From: Thiomonas bhubaneswarensis
GTDB taxonomy: Bacteria > Pseudomonadota > Gammaproteobacteria > Burkholderiales > Burkholderiaceae_C
Direction: 5' to 3'
DNA length: 64,000 nucleotides
Assembly: GCF_001418255.1 (NCBI RefSeq)
Contig: NZ_LIPV01000009.1
Location: forward strand, 1 to 64,000
The position numbers were made by a program, and so were the translations under genes. The notes below the pieces were generated by a model. That model had not been told where the DNA came from. It saw only the letters and a program-made list of their open reading frames with translations, and did no database searches. Below, in pieces: positions 8,226-16,710 of this stretch (positions within the stretch are counted from its first letter, which is position 1; every line of letters starts with the position of its first letter).

Positions 8226-8959
8226 TCGACTTCAACTCCACATCAAGCATCTCCGGTCAGGTCACCGTCTTGGTCGACGCCGGGATGCAGCGGGCTCGGG
8301 CCCGCCAGTCCGAGCGCCTGTACCTCGGGGCCTCGCGTCTGGGTGTGGCCTGTGAACGTGCGCTGCAGTTTGAATACGCCAAGGCTCCCATCGACCACGG
8401 GCGCGATATCCCTGGCCGGATGCTGCGGATCTTCGAACGTGGTCACGTCATGGAGGACTGCATGGTCGCATGGCTTAGGGACGGGGGCTTCGACCTGCGC
8501 ACCCGCAAGGCCGACGGCGAGCAGTTCGGTTTCTCCGTGGCTGACGGCCGCCTGCAGGGCCACATCGACGGGGTCATCGTCGGCGGCCCAGCGGGCTTCG
8601 CCTATCCCGCGCTCTGGGAAAACAAGTGTCTGGGCAACAAGTCATGGCGCGAGCTGGAGAAAAACCGCCTCGCTGTGGCCAAGCCCGTCTACGCCGCGCA
8701 AGTGGCGATCTACCAAGCCTATCTCGAACTGCACGAGCACCCGGCGATCTTCACGGCGCTCAACGCCGACACGATGGAGATCTACACCGAGGCCGTGCCC
8801 TTTGACGCAGCCCTGGCCCAACGCATGTCGGATCGGGCGGTGAAGGTCATTACGGCCACCGAGGCGGGAGACCTCCTGCCGCGCGCCTTCAATGATCCGA
8901 CCCACTTCGAGTGCCGGATGTGTGCCTGGCAAGACCGCTGCTGGAGGACCCAAGCATGA
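8222..8959 (+). CDS. Cas4/RecB-like PD-(D/E)XK nuclease with four-cysteine cluster
   Basis: This 245-aa protein shows the PD-(D/E)XK signature as D116 (GHIDG) and E133-N-K135 (LWENK). C44 in the N-terminal region and C231, C234 and C240 at the C-terminus form the spaced set that holds a 4Fe-4S cluster in Cas4/AddB-type exonucleases. It probably works with the RecA-like ATPase and SSB-like protein in phage recombination or end processing. It overlaps both neighbours by ATGA junctions. Confidence 0.82.
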   Translation: MIDFNSTSSISGQVTVLVDAGMQRARARQSERLYLGASRLGVACERALQFEYAKAPIDHGRDIPGRMLRIFERGHVMEDCMVAWLRDGGFDLRTRKADGEQFGFSVADGRLQGHIDGVIVGGPAGFAYPALWENKCLGNKSWRELEKNRLAVAKPVYAAQVAIYQAYLELHEHPAIFTALNADTMEIYTEAVPFDAALAQRMSDRAVKVITATEAGDLLPRAFNDPTHFECRMCAWQDRCWRTQA

Positions 8960-9183
8960 ATACCTCGAATTTGAATCACGTACTTGGCGAGCAACTGATC
9001 GACGTGCGCCAGGCGGCACTGATGTTCAACCTGCCGTCGTATTGGCTCTCACAAGCCAAGGAGAGACAGGAGCGTCGCATTCCGCATTACCGCGTCGGCA
9101 AATTGGTTCGGTTCAAACCCAACGAGCTGGAAGCCTGGATCGCTGCGCAGCAGACATCACACGAGGGCGCTGCTGATGCTTGA
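8956..9183 (+). CDS. Small HTH (AlpA/excisionase-type) protein
   Basis: This 75-aa protein shows LIDVRQAALMFNLPSYWLSQ then RIPHYRVGKLVRFKPNELEA, the helix-turn-helix plus wing of the excisionase/HTH_17 family. It starts by ATGA overlap with the nuclease and its end overlaps the primase start. A regulatory or DNA-loading role just ahead of the primase is plausible, but no target is known. Confidence 0.75.
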   Translation: MNTSNLNHVLGEQLIDVRQAALMFNLPSYWLSQAKERQERRIPHYRVGKLVRFKPNELEAWIAAQQTSHEGAADA

Positions 9184-11467
9184 TTTCAATGACACATCAC
9201 CAGCGGGAGAATCGGGCCGGCGCAACGTCAACGACAGCGAGCGGGACGAGATTCGCACCGAACTAATCGCACGCCTGGAATCGGTTCTCACCACGATTTT
9301 CCCGGCGGGAAAGAAGCGTCGGGGCAAGTTTTTGATTGGAGACATCCTCGGCAGTCCGGGCGACAGCCTCGAGGTGGTGCTCGAAGGCGAGAAGGCTGGT
9401 CTCTGGACGGATCGTGCCACGGGTGATGGCGGTGACATCTTTGCCTTGATCGCCGCTTACCACGGGGCCAACGTCCACACCGACTTTCCCCGGGTGCTCG
9501 ACGAGGCTGCCGATCTGATCGGTCGTTCGCAATCAGTGCCGGTACGCCGCGCCAAGAAAGAAGCGCCGGTTGATGATCTCGGCCCGGCCACGGCCAAGTG
9601 GGACTACTTCGATGCCACCGGCAAACTGATTGCGGTCGTGTACCGCTACGACCCGCCCGGGCGCAAGAAGGAATTCCGGCCGTGGGATGCCAAGCGGCGC
9701 AAGATGGCTCCGCCCGATCCGCGCCCGCTGTACAACCAGCCGAGGCTGGCTGCAGCTGGTCACGTTGTGTTGGTCGAGGGCGAAAAATGCGCGCAGGCCT
9801 TGATCGCCATCGGCGTGGTGGCAACCACGGCAATGCATGGCGCGAATGCACCGGTCGATAAGACCGACTGGTCGCCGCTGGCGGGCAAATCCGTACTGAT
9901 CTGGCCTGACCGTGATGCGCCGGGCTGGGATTACGCTGACCGTGCATCGCAGGCGATCCTGAACGCGGGCGCAACCACGGTCGCCATCCTGGTGCCACCC
10001 GATGACAAACCGGATGGATGGGATGCAGCCGACGCCATCCCGGAAGGCTTCGATGTGGGCGGCTTCCTCGCCGTCGGCGAGCGGATGCCGGTGATGCGAT
10101 CGGTCGAGGAGACGCCACCACCGGATCTGCTGACCGGTGTCGACTGGACTACGGAGGACGGCTTGTCCTCGGCCTTCACACGCCGCTATGGCGAGGACTG
10201 GCGCTACTGCGCGCTGTGGGGCAAATGGCTGGTCTGGACGGGCGTGCGCTGGAATCCGGATCAGGTGCTCTACGTGTCTCACCTGGCACGCGGGATCTGC
10301 CGGATGGCTTCACTCAAGGCGGACAGTCCTCGGCTCAAAGGCAAGCTAGCCAGCTCCGCCACGATCTCGTCCGTCGAGAAAATCGCACGCTCCGATCCCA
10401 AGCACGCCTCCACCGCCGAGGAGTGGGATGCCGACGTCTGGTCGCTCAACACACCAGGCGGCGTGGTTGATCTGCGCACGGGCCGGATGCGACCGCACCG
10501 GCGCGATGATCGGATGACCAAGGTGAGCACGGCCACACCGCAGGGCGACAGTCCGACGTGGCGCGCTTTCCTGGCCGACGTCACTGGCGGCGACGCCGAG
10601 TTGATGGCCTACCTGCAACTGATGGTCGGCTACTGCCTGACGGGCGTGACTAGCGAGCACGCGCTGTTCTTTCTGTACGGGACGGGCGCGAACGGCAAGT
10701 CGGTGTTCGTCAACGTCCTGACCACCATCTTGGGCGACTACGCGGCCAACGCGCCGATGGACACGTTCATGGAGGCGCGCACTGACCGGCATCCGACCGA
10801 TCTGGCGGGTCTGCGCGGCGCACGCTTTGTGTCATCCATCGAAACCGAACAGGGTCGGCGCTGGAACGAATCCAAGGTCAAGGCCATCACCGGTGGCGAC
10901 AAGGTATCCGCGCGTTTCATGCGCCAGGACTTCTTCGAGTACGTGCCGCAGTTCAAGTTGGTGATCGCAGGCAACCACAAGCCATCGATCCGCAACGTGG
11001 ACGAGGCGATGAAGCGCCGACTGCACCTGATCCCGTTCACGGTGACGATCCCGCCCGAACGGCGTGACGGCAGGCTGACCGAGAAGTTGCTCAAGGAGCG
11101 GGACGGCATTCTGGCGTGGGCAGTCGAGGGCTGCAGCCTTTGGCAACGCCAAGGCCTGAAGCCGCCCGCCAGTGTGGTGTCGGCGACCGAGGAGTATTTC
11201 GAGGCCGAGGACGCGCTCGGGCAGTGGATCGAAGAGCGCTGCCTGCTGGCCAAGACCCACCGCGAAGGCGTTTCCGAACTGTTCGCCGACTGGCGCGAAT
11301 GGGCTGAGCGCGCGGGTGAGTACGTGGGCTCGGTCAAGCGCTTCTCCGAACTGATGGCGGCCCGCAAATTCGAGAAGTGTCGGCTGACCGGGGGCGCACG
11401 TGGCATCACGGGCATCGCCCTCAGGCCCAAGCCGTACAGCCACGGCTACCCCTACCGAGATGACTGA
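9176..11467 (+). CDS. P4-type phage primase-helicase (D5-like)
   Basis: This 763-aa replication protein has an N-terminal primase part with TOPRIM-like motifs (VLVEGEKCAQAL near 198-209 and LIWPDRDAPG near 241-250). A D5_N-like region follows (about 330-480), then a superfamily 3 helicase core with Walker A FLYGTGANGKS near 498-509 and the RLHLIPF motif near 620. Length and layout match phage/plasmid P4-family primases. It should prime and unwind at the phage origin. The long inverted repeat just downstream is a candidate origin or control element. Confidence 0.9.
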   Translation: MLDFNDTSPAGESGRRNVNDSERDEIRTELIARLESVLTTIFPAGKKRRGKFLIGDILGSPGDSLEVVLEGEKAGLWTDRATGDGGDIFALIAAYHGANVHTDFPRVLDEAADLIGRSQSVPVRRAKKEAPVDDLGPATAKWDYFDATGKLIAVVYRYDPPGRKKEFRPWDAKRRKMAPPDPRPLYNQPRLAAAGHVVLVEGEKCAQALIAIGVVATTAMHGANAPVDKTDWSPLAGKSVLIWPDRDAPGWDYADRASQAILNAGATTVAILVPPDDKPDGWDAADAIPEGFDVGGFLAVGERMPVMRSVEETPPPDLLTGVDWTTEDGLSSAFTRRYGEDWRYCALWGKWLVWTGVRWNPDQVLYVSHLARGICRMASLKADSPRLKGKLASSATISSVEKIARSDPKHASTAEEWDADVWSLNTPGGVVDLRTGRMRPHRRDDRMTKVSTATPQGDSPTWRAFLADVTGGDAELMAYLQLMVGYCLTGVTSEHALFFLYGTGANGKSVFVNVLTTILGDYAANAPMDTFMEARTDRHPTDLAGLRGARFVSSIETEQGRRWNESKVKAITGGDKVSARFMRQDFFEYVPQFKLVIAGNHKPSIRNVDEAMKRRLHLIPFTVTIPPERRDGRLTEKLLKERDGILAWAVEGCSLWQRQGLKPPASVVSATEEYFEAEDALGQWIEERCLLAKTHREGVSELFADWREWAERAGEYVGSVKRFSELMAARKFEKCRLTGGARGITGIALRPKPYSHGYPYRDD

Positions 11468-11474
11468 GCAATCC

Positions 11475-11574
11475 GGGCGAGTGACGGATTTGACGGGTTT
11501 CCTGATTGACGCGCTACGCGTGCGCGCACGTAAAGGCTGTTCTCCAGAGAACCCGTCGCATCCGTCACTCGCCC
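11475..11574 (+). repeat. 25-bp inverted repeat between primase and resolvase
   Basis: The left arm (11475-11499) and right arm (11550-11574) match at 23 of 25 positions when one is reverse-complemented; both contain GTGACGGAT. The 50-nt interval holds a GC alternating stretch with a TGCGCGCA palindrome. No T-tract follows, so it is not a simple terminator. It could be a replication origin hairpin, an RNA control element or a resolvase substrate. Confidence 0.65.
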
Positions 11575-11592
11575 ACGAACTGGAGCACGACG

Positions 11593-12069
11593 ATGAACAC
11601 GACGATCTTGGCCCTTGATCTGGGCACACACACCGGGTGGGCTTTGCTCCACCTGGACGGAACTATCACCAGCGGCACGGAGCACTTCAAGCCGCAGCGA
11701 TTTGAGGGGGGCGGCATGCGTTTCCTCCGTTTCAAGCGCTGGCTCAACGAACTGCTCTCGGCCAGCAACCACATCAACGCGGTGTTCTTCGAAGAAGTTC
11801 GACGGCACGCTGGTGTTGATGCGGCGCACGCCTACGGCGGGTTCATGGGACACCTGACCGCGTGGTGTGAGCATCACAACATCCCATACCAAGGTGTTCC
11901 GGTCGGCACGATCAAAAAGCACGCGACCGGCAAGGGCAACGCGGGCAAGGACGAGATGATCGCGGCGATCCGCGCGCGTGGCCACACGCCCGGCGACGAC
12001 AACGAGGCCGACGCGCTGGCGCTGCTGCATTGGGCCATCGCACAGCACGATCTGGAACAGGAGGCGTGA
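11593..12069 (+). CDS. RuvC-like Holliday-junction resolvase
   Basis: This 158-aa protein has the RNase H fold signature of phage RuvC-like resolvases: D9 in LALDLGTHTGWA, E67-E68 in VFFEE, and the C-terminal acidic pair D135-D136 with D140 in GDDNEADALALL. It should cut branched DNA before packaging. The frame can extend upstream to 11506, but that stretch forms one arm of the inverted repeat, so the ATG at 11593 is preferred. Confidence 0.85.
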   Translation: MNTTILALDLGTHTGWALLHLDGTITSGTEHFKPQRFEGGGMRFLRFKRWLNELLSASNHINAVFFEEVRRHAGVDAAHAYGGFMGHLTAWCEHHNIPYQGVPVGTIKKHATGKGNAGKDEMIAAIRARGHTPGDDNEADALALLHWAIAQHDLEQEA

Positions 12070-12070
12070 G

Positions 12071-12280
12071 ATGAAGATTCCGACACCCACCTATCGCTGC
12101 CCCTTGGGCCGCCGCCAGCCCGCGACCACCGACCTCGAAGCGATGAAGCAACGTGGCTGGCGCGACCAGCACATCCTCGTCGTCAACGCCGCCGACGAAC
12201 GCTTGGACTTCATCGAGCGCGAGTTCGTCCGGCGCATCGGCGAACGTCTCTACGGACAGGGAGGCGCACACCATGGTTGA
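12071..12280 (+). CDS. Small phage protein, unknown
   Basis: This 69-aa protein begins MKIPTPTYRCPLG, one base after the resolvase stop, and overlaps the start of the next gene. The centre (RGWRDQHILVVNAADERLDF) suggests a short alpha/beta unit and the C-terminus is basic. No domain is recognised. The tight packing with both neighbours is the main support that it is a gene. Confidence 0.62.
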   Translation: MKIPTPTYRCPLGRRQPATTDLEAMKQRGWRDQHILVVNAADERLDFIEREFVRRIGERLYGQGGAHHG

Positions 12281-12671
12281 CCGTCGCGCTGCTTGGACAA
12301 TCGAAGACGTGGCCGCGCGTTTCGAGGAGGCGGCCAGCACCGGACGACGCCTGCCGCCCGTGCGTGTGCAGGGCTACTTCAACACCTGGCCGATCATCGT
12401 GCGCAAGGAGTGGGAAGCCTTCGCGGCCGACGAGACGGTCTATCGACCGTTTCCTCCGACGCCGGACGCCATCGAGCGGATGCTGGAGACGATGAAGTGG
12501 GTGCAGTGGCTGGAGGTCGAGCAGCGCCACCTCGTGTGGATGCGCGCCAAGCGCTACGGCTGGCGCGACATCACCATCCGCTTCGCCTGCGACCGCACGA
12601 CGGCATGGCGGCGCTGGCAGCGCGCCTTGCAGACGGTCACCGACCAACTCAATGGCGTCGTCACGGCGTAG
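12273..12671 (+). CDS. DUF6362-like phage HTH protein
   Basis: This 132-aa protein contains WTIEDVAARFEEAASTGRRL, YFNTWPIIVRKEWEAF, and a C-terminal helix-turn-helix-like RYGWRDITIRFACDRTTAW. It matches what I recall as DUF6362, small DNA-binding-like proteins near the end of phage early operons. It is the last gene before a regulatory intergenic region and may regulate late transcription; that role is inferred. Confidence 0.7.
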   Translation: MVDRRAAWTIEDVAARFEEAASTGRRLPPVRVQGYFNTWPIIVRKEWEAFAADETVYRPFPPTPDAIERMLETMKWVQWLEVEQRHLVWMRAKRYGWRDITIRFACDRTTAWRRWQRALQTVTDQLNGVVTA

Positions 12672-12999
12672 TGATTTGGCGTGATTTGGCGCGCGGGGTC
12701 GGCAATGCGTGTGCATCAGCGGCAGTGAGCGGTTTTTGACCCTGCAACAGATTCGCCGATCCGGGGGTAGTATTTCAGCTATCTTCTGGACAGCGGTGAC
12801 GGCGCGGCGAGCGGCCCGAGGCAAAAGGGGTCCTTCCTTCCCGAATCGCAATGCGGGGGGCGCGAGCGCGGCGCTTTTTTAGCGTCAGGGTGCGAACCAA
12901 GGTTCGCACGGTTCGCAGTTCGCACCCGCCAGTTCGCACTAACCCCCAAGACCCGCCCACGGTTTCGTCGGCGGGTTTTCTTTTTTCAGGACACCCTCT
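12672..12999 (+). promoter_or_regulatory. Intergenic control region with GTTCGCA palindrome and boxes
   Basis: No gene is seen in these 328 bp. At 12890-12909 there is a perfect palindrome, GTGCGAACC-AA-GGTTCGCAC, followed by more GTTCGCA boxes starting at 12911, 12918 and 12932. A terminator closes the region. The boxes share the GGTTCGC core with the array at 4327-4381, so the same regulator may bind both. The part from 12672 to about 12880 is GC-rich with no clear signal. Confidence 0.55.
12952..12986 (+). terminator. Rho-independent terminator before methyltransferase genes
   Basis: Stem CCCGCC (12952-12957) and GGCGGG (12970-12975) is followed by TTTTCTTTTTT. It would end early-operon transcription just ahead of the TTG-started methyltransferase gene. 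Confidence 0.75.
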
Positions 13000-14433
13000 T
13001 TGAATACGCTCAACGTCGAGTACCGCAAGGTCGAGGCGCTGATTCCCTACGCCCGCAATCCGCGCACACATTCCGATGCGCAGATCGCCAAGATCGCCGC
13101 CAGCATCGTCGAATACGGCTGGACAAACCCGGTTCTGGTTGATGGCGACAACGGCATCATCGCCGGCCACGGTCGTCTGGCTGCTGCTCGCAAGCTTGGG
13201 CTGGATCAAGTGCCGGTGATCGAACTGGCTCACCTCAGCACCGCGCAGAAACGTGCGCTGGTCATCGCCGACAACAGATTGGCGCTCGACGCTGGCTGGG
13301 ATGAGGAGATGTTGGCGCTCGAACTGGCGGAGCTTTCCGAAGCAGGTTACGAGTTGTCGCTGACCGGCTTCGAGAACATCGAGATCGACTCGCTGCTGGC
13401 TGATGCCACGTCCGCTGAAGCAGAACCGGTGGTGCAGGATGAAGCAGACGCCAACGAACCCGATGCAGCAGACGATGTGCCTGCTGCGCCAGTGGTCGCA
13501 GTGTCGCGCGAAGGCGATCTCTGGGCCATCGGCTCGCACCGCTTGATCTGTGGCGACGCCACCGACCCAGCCGTGGTCGCCACGCTGATGCAGGGTGACA
13601 CCGCGCAGCTTTGCTTCACCTCGCCGCCGTATGGCAACCAGCGCGACTACACCTCCGGCGGCATTGCCGATTGGGATGCACTGATGCGCGGTGTGTTCGC
13701 ACATCTGCCGATGGCGGGCGACGGACAAGTGCTGGTCAATCTTGGGCTGATCCACCGCGACAACGAAGTCATCCCCTATTGGGACGGCTGGCTGTCCTGG
13801 ATGCGTCAGCAAGGGTGGCGGCGCTTCGCGTGGTACGTATGGGATCAGGGGCCAGGCATGCCCGGCGACTGGCAGGGCCGATTGGCTCCCAGCTTCGAGT
13901 TTGTCTTCCACTTCAATCGCAGCACCCGCAAACCCAACAAGATCGTGCCTTGCAAGCATGCGGGCCAGGAATCGCACCTGCGCGCTGACGGGTCGTCCAC
14001 GGCGATGCGCGGTAAGGATGGCGAGGTCGGCGGCTGGACGCACAAGGGTCAGCCGACGCAGGACACCCGAATCCCCGACTCGGTGATTCGCGTGATGCGC
14101 CACAAGGGCAAGATCGGGCAGGACATTGATCACCCGGCTGTGTTCCCGGTCGCATTGCCTGAGTTCGCCATCGAGGCTTACACCGATTCGGGTGACGTCG
14201 TGTTCGAGCCCTTCGGCGGCAGTGGCACGACGATGCTGGCCGCGCAACGCACTGGTCGTATCTGCCGCAGCGTGGAAATTGCGCCGGAGTACGTGGACGT
14301 GGCCATCAAGCGTTTTCAGCAAAACCACCCCGGCGTGCCGGTCACGCTTATCGCAGGCTGTGGAATCAAATCGGGCCAGTCCTTCGACGACGTGGCCACA
14401 GAACGGCTGGCGCCCACGGAGGTAGAACAATGA
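13000..14433 (+). CDS. ParB-domain DNA methyltransferase, SPPY type
   Basis: This 477-aa fusion has a ParB/sulfiredoxin-like N-terminus (about 8-110, with ARNPRTHSDAQIAKIAASI and IIAGHGRLAAARKLGLD) joined to a beta-class adenine/cytosine methyltransferase. The catalytic motif CFTSPPYGNQRDY lies near 204-216 and the AdoMet-binding motif FEPFGGSGTT near 401-410. SPPY is more typical of N4-cytosine enzymes. The start appears to be TTG at 13000. It probably methylates phage DNA against host restriction. Its stop overlaps the start of a second, similar fusion. Confidence 0.88.
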   Translation: MNTLNVEYRKVEALIPYARNPRTHSDAQIAKIAASIVEYGWTNPVLVDGDNGIIAGHGRLAAARKLGLDQVPVIELAHLSTAQKRALVIADNRLALDAGWDEEMLALELAELSEAGYELSLTGFENIEIDSLLADATSAEAEPVVQDEADANEPDAADDVPAAPVVAVSREGDLWAIGSHRLICGDATDPAVVATLMQGDTAQLCFTSPPYGNQRDYTSGGIADWDALMRGVFAHLPMAGDGQVLVNLGLIHRDNEVIPYWDGWLSWMRQQGWRRFAWYVWDQGPGMPGDWQGRLAPSFEFVFHFNRSTRKPNKIVPCKHAGQESHLRADGSSTAMRGKDGEVGGWTHKGQPTQDTRIPDSVIRVMRHKGKIGQDIDHPAVFPVALPEFAIEAYTDSGDVVFEPFGGSGTTMLAAQRTGRICRSVEIAPEYVDVAIKRFQQNHPGVPVTLIAGCGIKSGQSFDDVATERLAPTEVEQ

Positions 14434-15671
14434 GCGCGTCCTGGTTGGCAGACAAGATCGAGCAGTGGCCTACAGCCAAACTGCTGCCCTATGCCCGCAA
14501 TGCGCGGACGCACTCAGATGATCAGGTGGCGCAGATCGCCGCATCGATTGCCGAGTTTGGCTTCACCAATCCGATCCTTGCAGGCAGTGACGGCATCATC
14601 GTCGCTGGGCATGGACGCTTGGCCGCTGCGCAGAAACTTGGGCTTGAGATCGTGCCCGTGGTCGTACTGGATCACCTGAGCCCGACCCAGCGCCGCGCCT
14701 TGGTCATCGCAGACAACCGCATCGCGGAGAACGCAGGCTGGGACGATGCGATGCTCCGGATCGAACTGGAAGCCTTGCAACTCGAAGGTTTCGATCTGGA
14801 CATCACCGGCTTCGACGCCGACGCGCTGGCCGAACTGATCGCGGGCGACGAGCCGGACAATGAGGGCCAGACCGATGAGGATGCGATACCGGAGGTTGGC
14901 GAAACTCCAATATCGCGCCCGGGCGATGTCTGGATCATGGGCCAGCACCGCCTGCTGTGCGGCGACTCGACCGTGGCAGAGAGCTATGCCCGGCTGATGC
15001 AAGGCGACGTGGCAGACATGGTCTTCACCGACCCGCCGTACAACGTGAACTACGCCAACAGCGCCAAGGACAAGATGCGCGGCAAGGATCGCGCGATCCT
15101 CAACGACAACTTGGGCGATGGCTTCTACGACTTCCTGCTGGCAGCATTGACGCCCACCGTGGCGAACTGCCGGGGCGGCATCTATGTGGCGATGTCATCC
15201 AGCGAGCTGGATGTGCTGCAGGCCGCCTTTCGCGCCGCCGGTGGCAAGTGGTCGACGTTCATCATCTGGGCCAAGAACACCTTCACGCTGGGCCGTGCCG
15301 ACTACCAGCGCCAGTACGAGCCGATCCTGTACGGATGGCCCGAGGGTGCGCAACGCCACTGGTGTGGTGACCGCGATCAGGGCGATGTGTGGGCGATCAA
15401 GAAGCCGCAGAAGAACGATCTGCATCCGACAATGAAGCCGGTGGAGCTGGTCGAGCGAGCCATCCGCAATTCGAGCCGCCCGGGTAACGTGGTGCTCGAT
15501 CCGTTCGGTGGTTCTGGCACAACGTTGATTGCGGCCGAAAAGTCGGGGCGCGTCGCGCGGCTGATCGAACTCGATCCAAAGTACGTGGATGTGATCGTGC
15601 GCCGGTGGGAGGACTTCACCGGCCAGACGGCTGTCCGCGAGGCAGCAGACCAGGAATTGTGCGCCAGTTGA
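14430..15671 (+). CDS. ParB-domain DNA methyltransferase, DPPY type
   Basis: This 413-aa protein has the same layout as its upstream neighbour: ParB-like N-terminus (ARNARTHSDDQVAQIAASI, IIVAGHGRLAAAQKLGLE), then a beta-class methyltransferase. The catalytic motif here is FTDPPYNVNY near 199-208, typical of N6-adenine methylation, with the AdoMet motif LDPFGGSGTT near 355-364 and the LHPTMKPVEL helper motif. Starts by ATGA overlap. Divergent catalytic tetrads imply different modified bases or sites. The last 56 bp overlap a convergent reverse-strand gene. Confidence 0.9.
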   Translation: MSASWLADKIEQWPTAKLLPYARNARTHSDDQVAQIAASIAEFGFTNPILAGSDGIIVAGHGRLAAAQKLGLEIVPVVVLDHLSPTQRRALVIADNRIAENAGWDDAMLRIELEALQLEGFDLDITGFDADALAELIAGDEPDNEGQTDEDAIPEVGETPISRPGDVWIMGQHRLLCGDSTVAESYARLMQGDVADMVFTDPPYNVNYANSAKDKMRGKDRAILNDNLGDGFYDFLLAALTPTVANCRGGIYVAMSSSELDVLQAAFRAAGGKWSTFIIWAKNTFTLGRADYQRQYEPILYGWPEGAQRHWCGDRDQGDVWAIKKPQKNDLHPTMKPVELVERAIRNSSRPGNVVLDPFGGSGTTLIAAEKSGRVARLIELDPKYVDVIVRRWEDFTGQTAVREAADQELCAS

Positions 15672-15855
15672 ATGGCTGGCCGGGCTGCTTGGCCTCTTCT
15701 TCCTCGGCGATGCGCCGTAGGATTTGCAGGGTGGTGAGATCGCGCGGCAGTGCCATGCACATGACGCGCACAGCCTGCTCGATGGAGATGTCTGGACGCC
15801 GGTTGGCAATCAGCCAACGCAGTGCCTGCTCCCGTTCGGTGGCGAGCGCTTTCAT
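15616..15855 (-). CDS. Small accessory protein, unknown
   Basis: This 79-aa helical protein (ALATEREQALRWLIANRRPD, then VRVMCMALPRDLTTLQILRR) starts by ATGA overlap with the stop of the upstream reverse-strand gene, so the two form an operon. Its 3' end overlaps the convergent methyltransferase by 56 bp. The end after FNWRTIPG may be low-complexity read-through. No domain is recognised. Confidence 0.6.
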   Translation of the reverse strand: MKALATEREQALRWLIANRRPDISIEQAVRVMCMALPRDLTTLQILRRIAEEEEAKQPGQPFNWRTIPGLLPRGQPSGR

Positions 15856-16217
15856 CAGGCAGCCATCTCTTCGCAGATTTCGCAGTGGATCACAAAGCCT
15901 GTCAGGTAAGGCAGGCCGCGCGGGATGCCGTACTGCTTACTGGTCTGGCGGCCAATCGTCCAGCCCATCCGACGTTGGGTGGCGGCGTTGATCGCATCCT
16001 GCAAGGCTTGGCCTTGGTACAAGCCGTTCTGGACGTCGTCGGCAAAGTGGCGTCCGTGGCGACTGTCGAGGAAGGTCCGCACCGATTCGAGGGGCTGGTG
16101 GGTGGCGTCCGAAATGGCGTTCATGGCCAGGGGCCATGCGGCGCTGGCGTGTTCGTTCATCGTGCCCCAAAAACCCCAGGCTTCGTTCTGGGTGGTGGGG
16201 ATCTGGTTGGTGGTCAT
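15855..16217 (-). CDS. Accessory phage protein, unknown
   Basis: This 120-aa protein (NEAWGFWGTMNEHASAAWPL, RHGRHFADDVQNGLYQGQAL, QRRMGWTIGRQTSKQYGIP, and two cysteines in HCEICEE) resembles small accessory proteins seen near plasmid and phage anti-restriction or DUF3489 genes. A GGAGA lies upstream of the ATG at 16217. The repeated leader element lies about 39 bp before the start. Function is unknown. Confidence 0.7.
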   Translation of the reverse strand: MTTNQIPTTQNEAWGFWGTMNEHASAAWPLAMNAISDATHQPLESVRTFLDSRHGRHFADDVQNGLYQGQALQDAINAATQRRMGWTIGRQTSKQYGIPRGLPYLTGFVIHCEICEEMAA

Positions 16218-16248
16218 GATGTTTTCTCCGGGTTGATCGTTGCGACAC

Positions 16249-16311
16249 CTGTAGTAACGCGCTGTTCGATTGAGAAGCCAAGCTGTTCCTGGCTTCTTTC
16301 TCGATCAATTT
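16249..16311 (-). promoter_or_regulatory. Repeated leader element, copy 1
   Basis: Core AACGCGCTGTTC at 16256-16267 (plus-strand reading) precedes a hairpin with arms AGAAGCCA (16273-16280) and TGGCTTCT (16290-16297). On the minus strand it sits 39 bp upstream of the 120-aa gene start. Three related copies precede the next three reverse-strand genes. Confidence 0.6.
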
Positions 16312-16314
16312 TGC

Positions 16315-16674
16315 TTACCCGAGACGGGCTACGTAGCGGGCGTAATCACCGCCCTCGGGATTGACGTAGAGGTAAGGGCGTCCGGGAGCAGTGACCTCGA
16401 CGCAGAGGTAGCCGTCGCCAGTGCCGCCACCCTTGCCACGCAGCCAGTCGCGTGAAACCAGCAGGCTGAGCCCAAAGGCGTCGAATTCGGCAGGGGTGAG
16501 CTCCTTGGTCTCGGTGACGTAGACCTTGTGCTGGTCGCTCCCGCCCAGTTCGCCGAGGTCGGCAGGTTTGCGTGCAAACGGCAGGCGGATGCTCAACTCT
16601 TCGACCTGGAGGCTTTGGCCTGCGAACTGAAGGGTGCGTGGGGTGCGTTCGATGGTGATGGTCATGGTGCTCAT
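16315..16674 (-). CDS. Accessory phage protein, unknown
   Basis: This 119-aa protein starts MSTMTITIERTPRTLQFAG and continues with LSIRLPFARKPADLGELGG, ELTPAEFDAFGLSLLVSRDW and a C-terminal strand-rich segment with RPYLYVNPEGGDYARYVARL. It looks like a compact alpha/beta protein. I do not recognise the family. It shares the repeated upstream leader with its three neighbours, which suggests joint control. Confidence 0.68.
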   Translation of the reverse strand: MSTMTITIERTPRTLQFAGQSLQVEELSIRLPFARKPADLGELGGSDQHKVYVTETKELTPAEFDAFGLSLLVSRDWLRGKGGGTGDGYLCVEVTAPGRPYLYVNPEGGDYARYVARLG

Positions 16675-16710
16675 GGCGGTTCTCCTGGAATGGCGTCGTC
16701 AATCACGACA

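Noticed and set aside
12775-14430. 551-aa minus-strand frame opposite the first methyltransferase
   Set aside because: It is a shadow of a well-supported ParB-methyltransferase; no domain is visible and it runs through a regulatory region.
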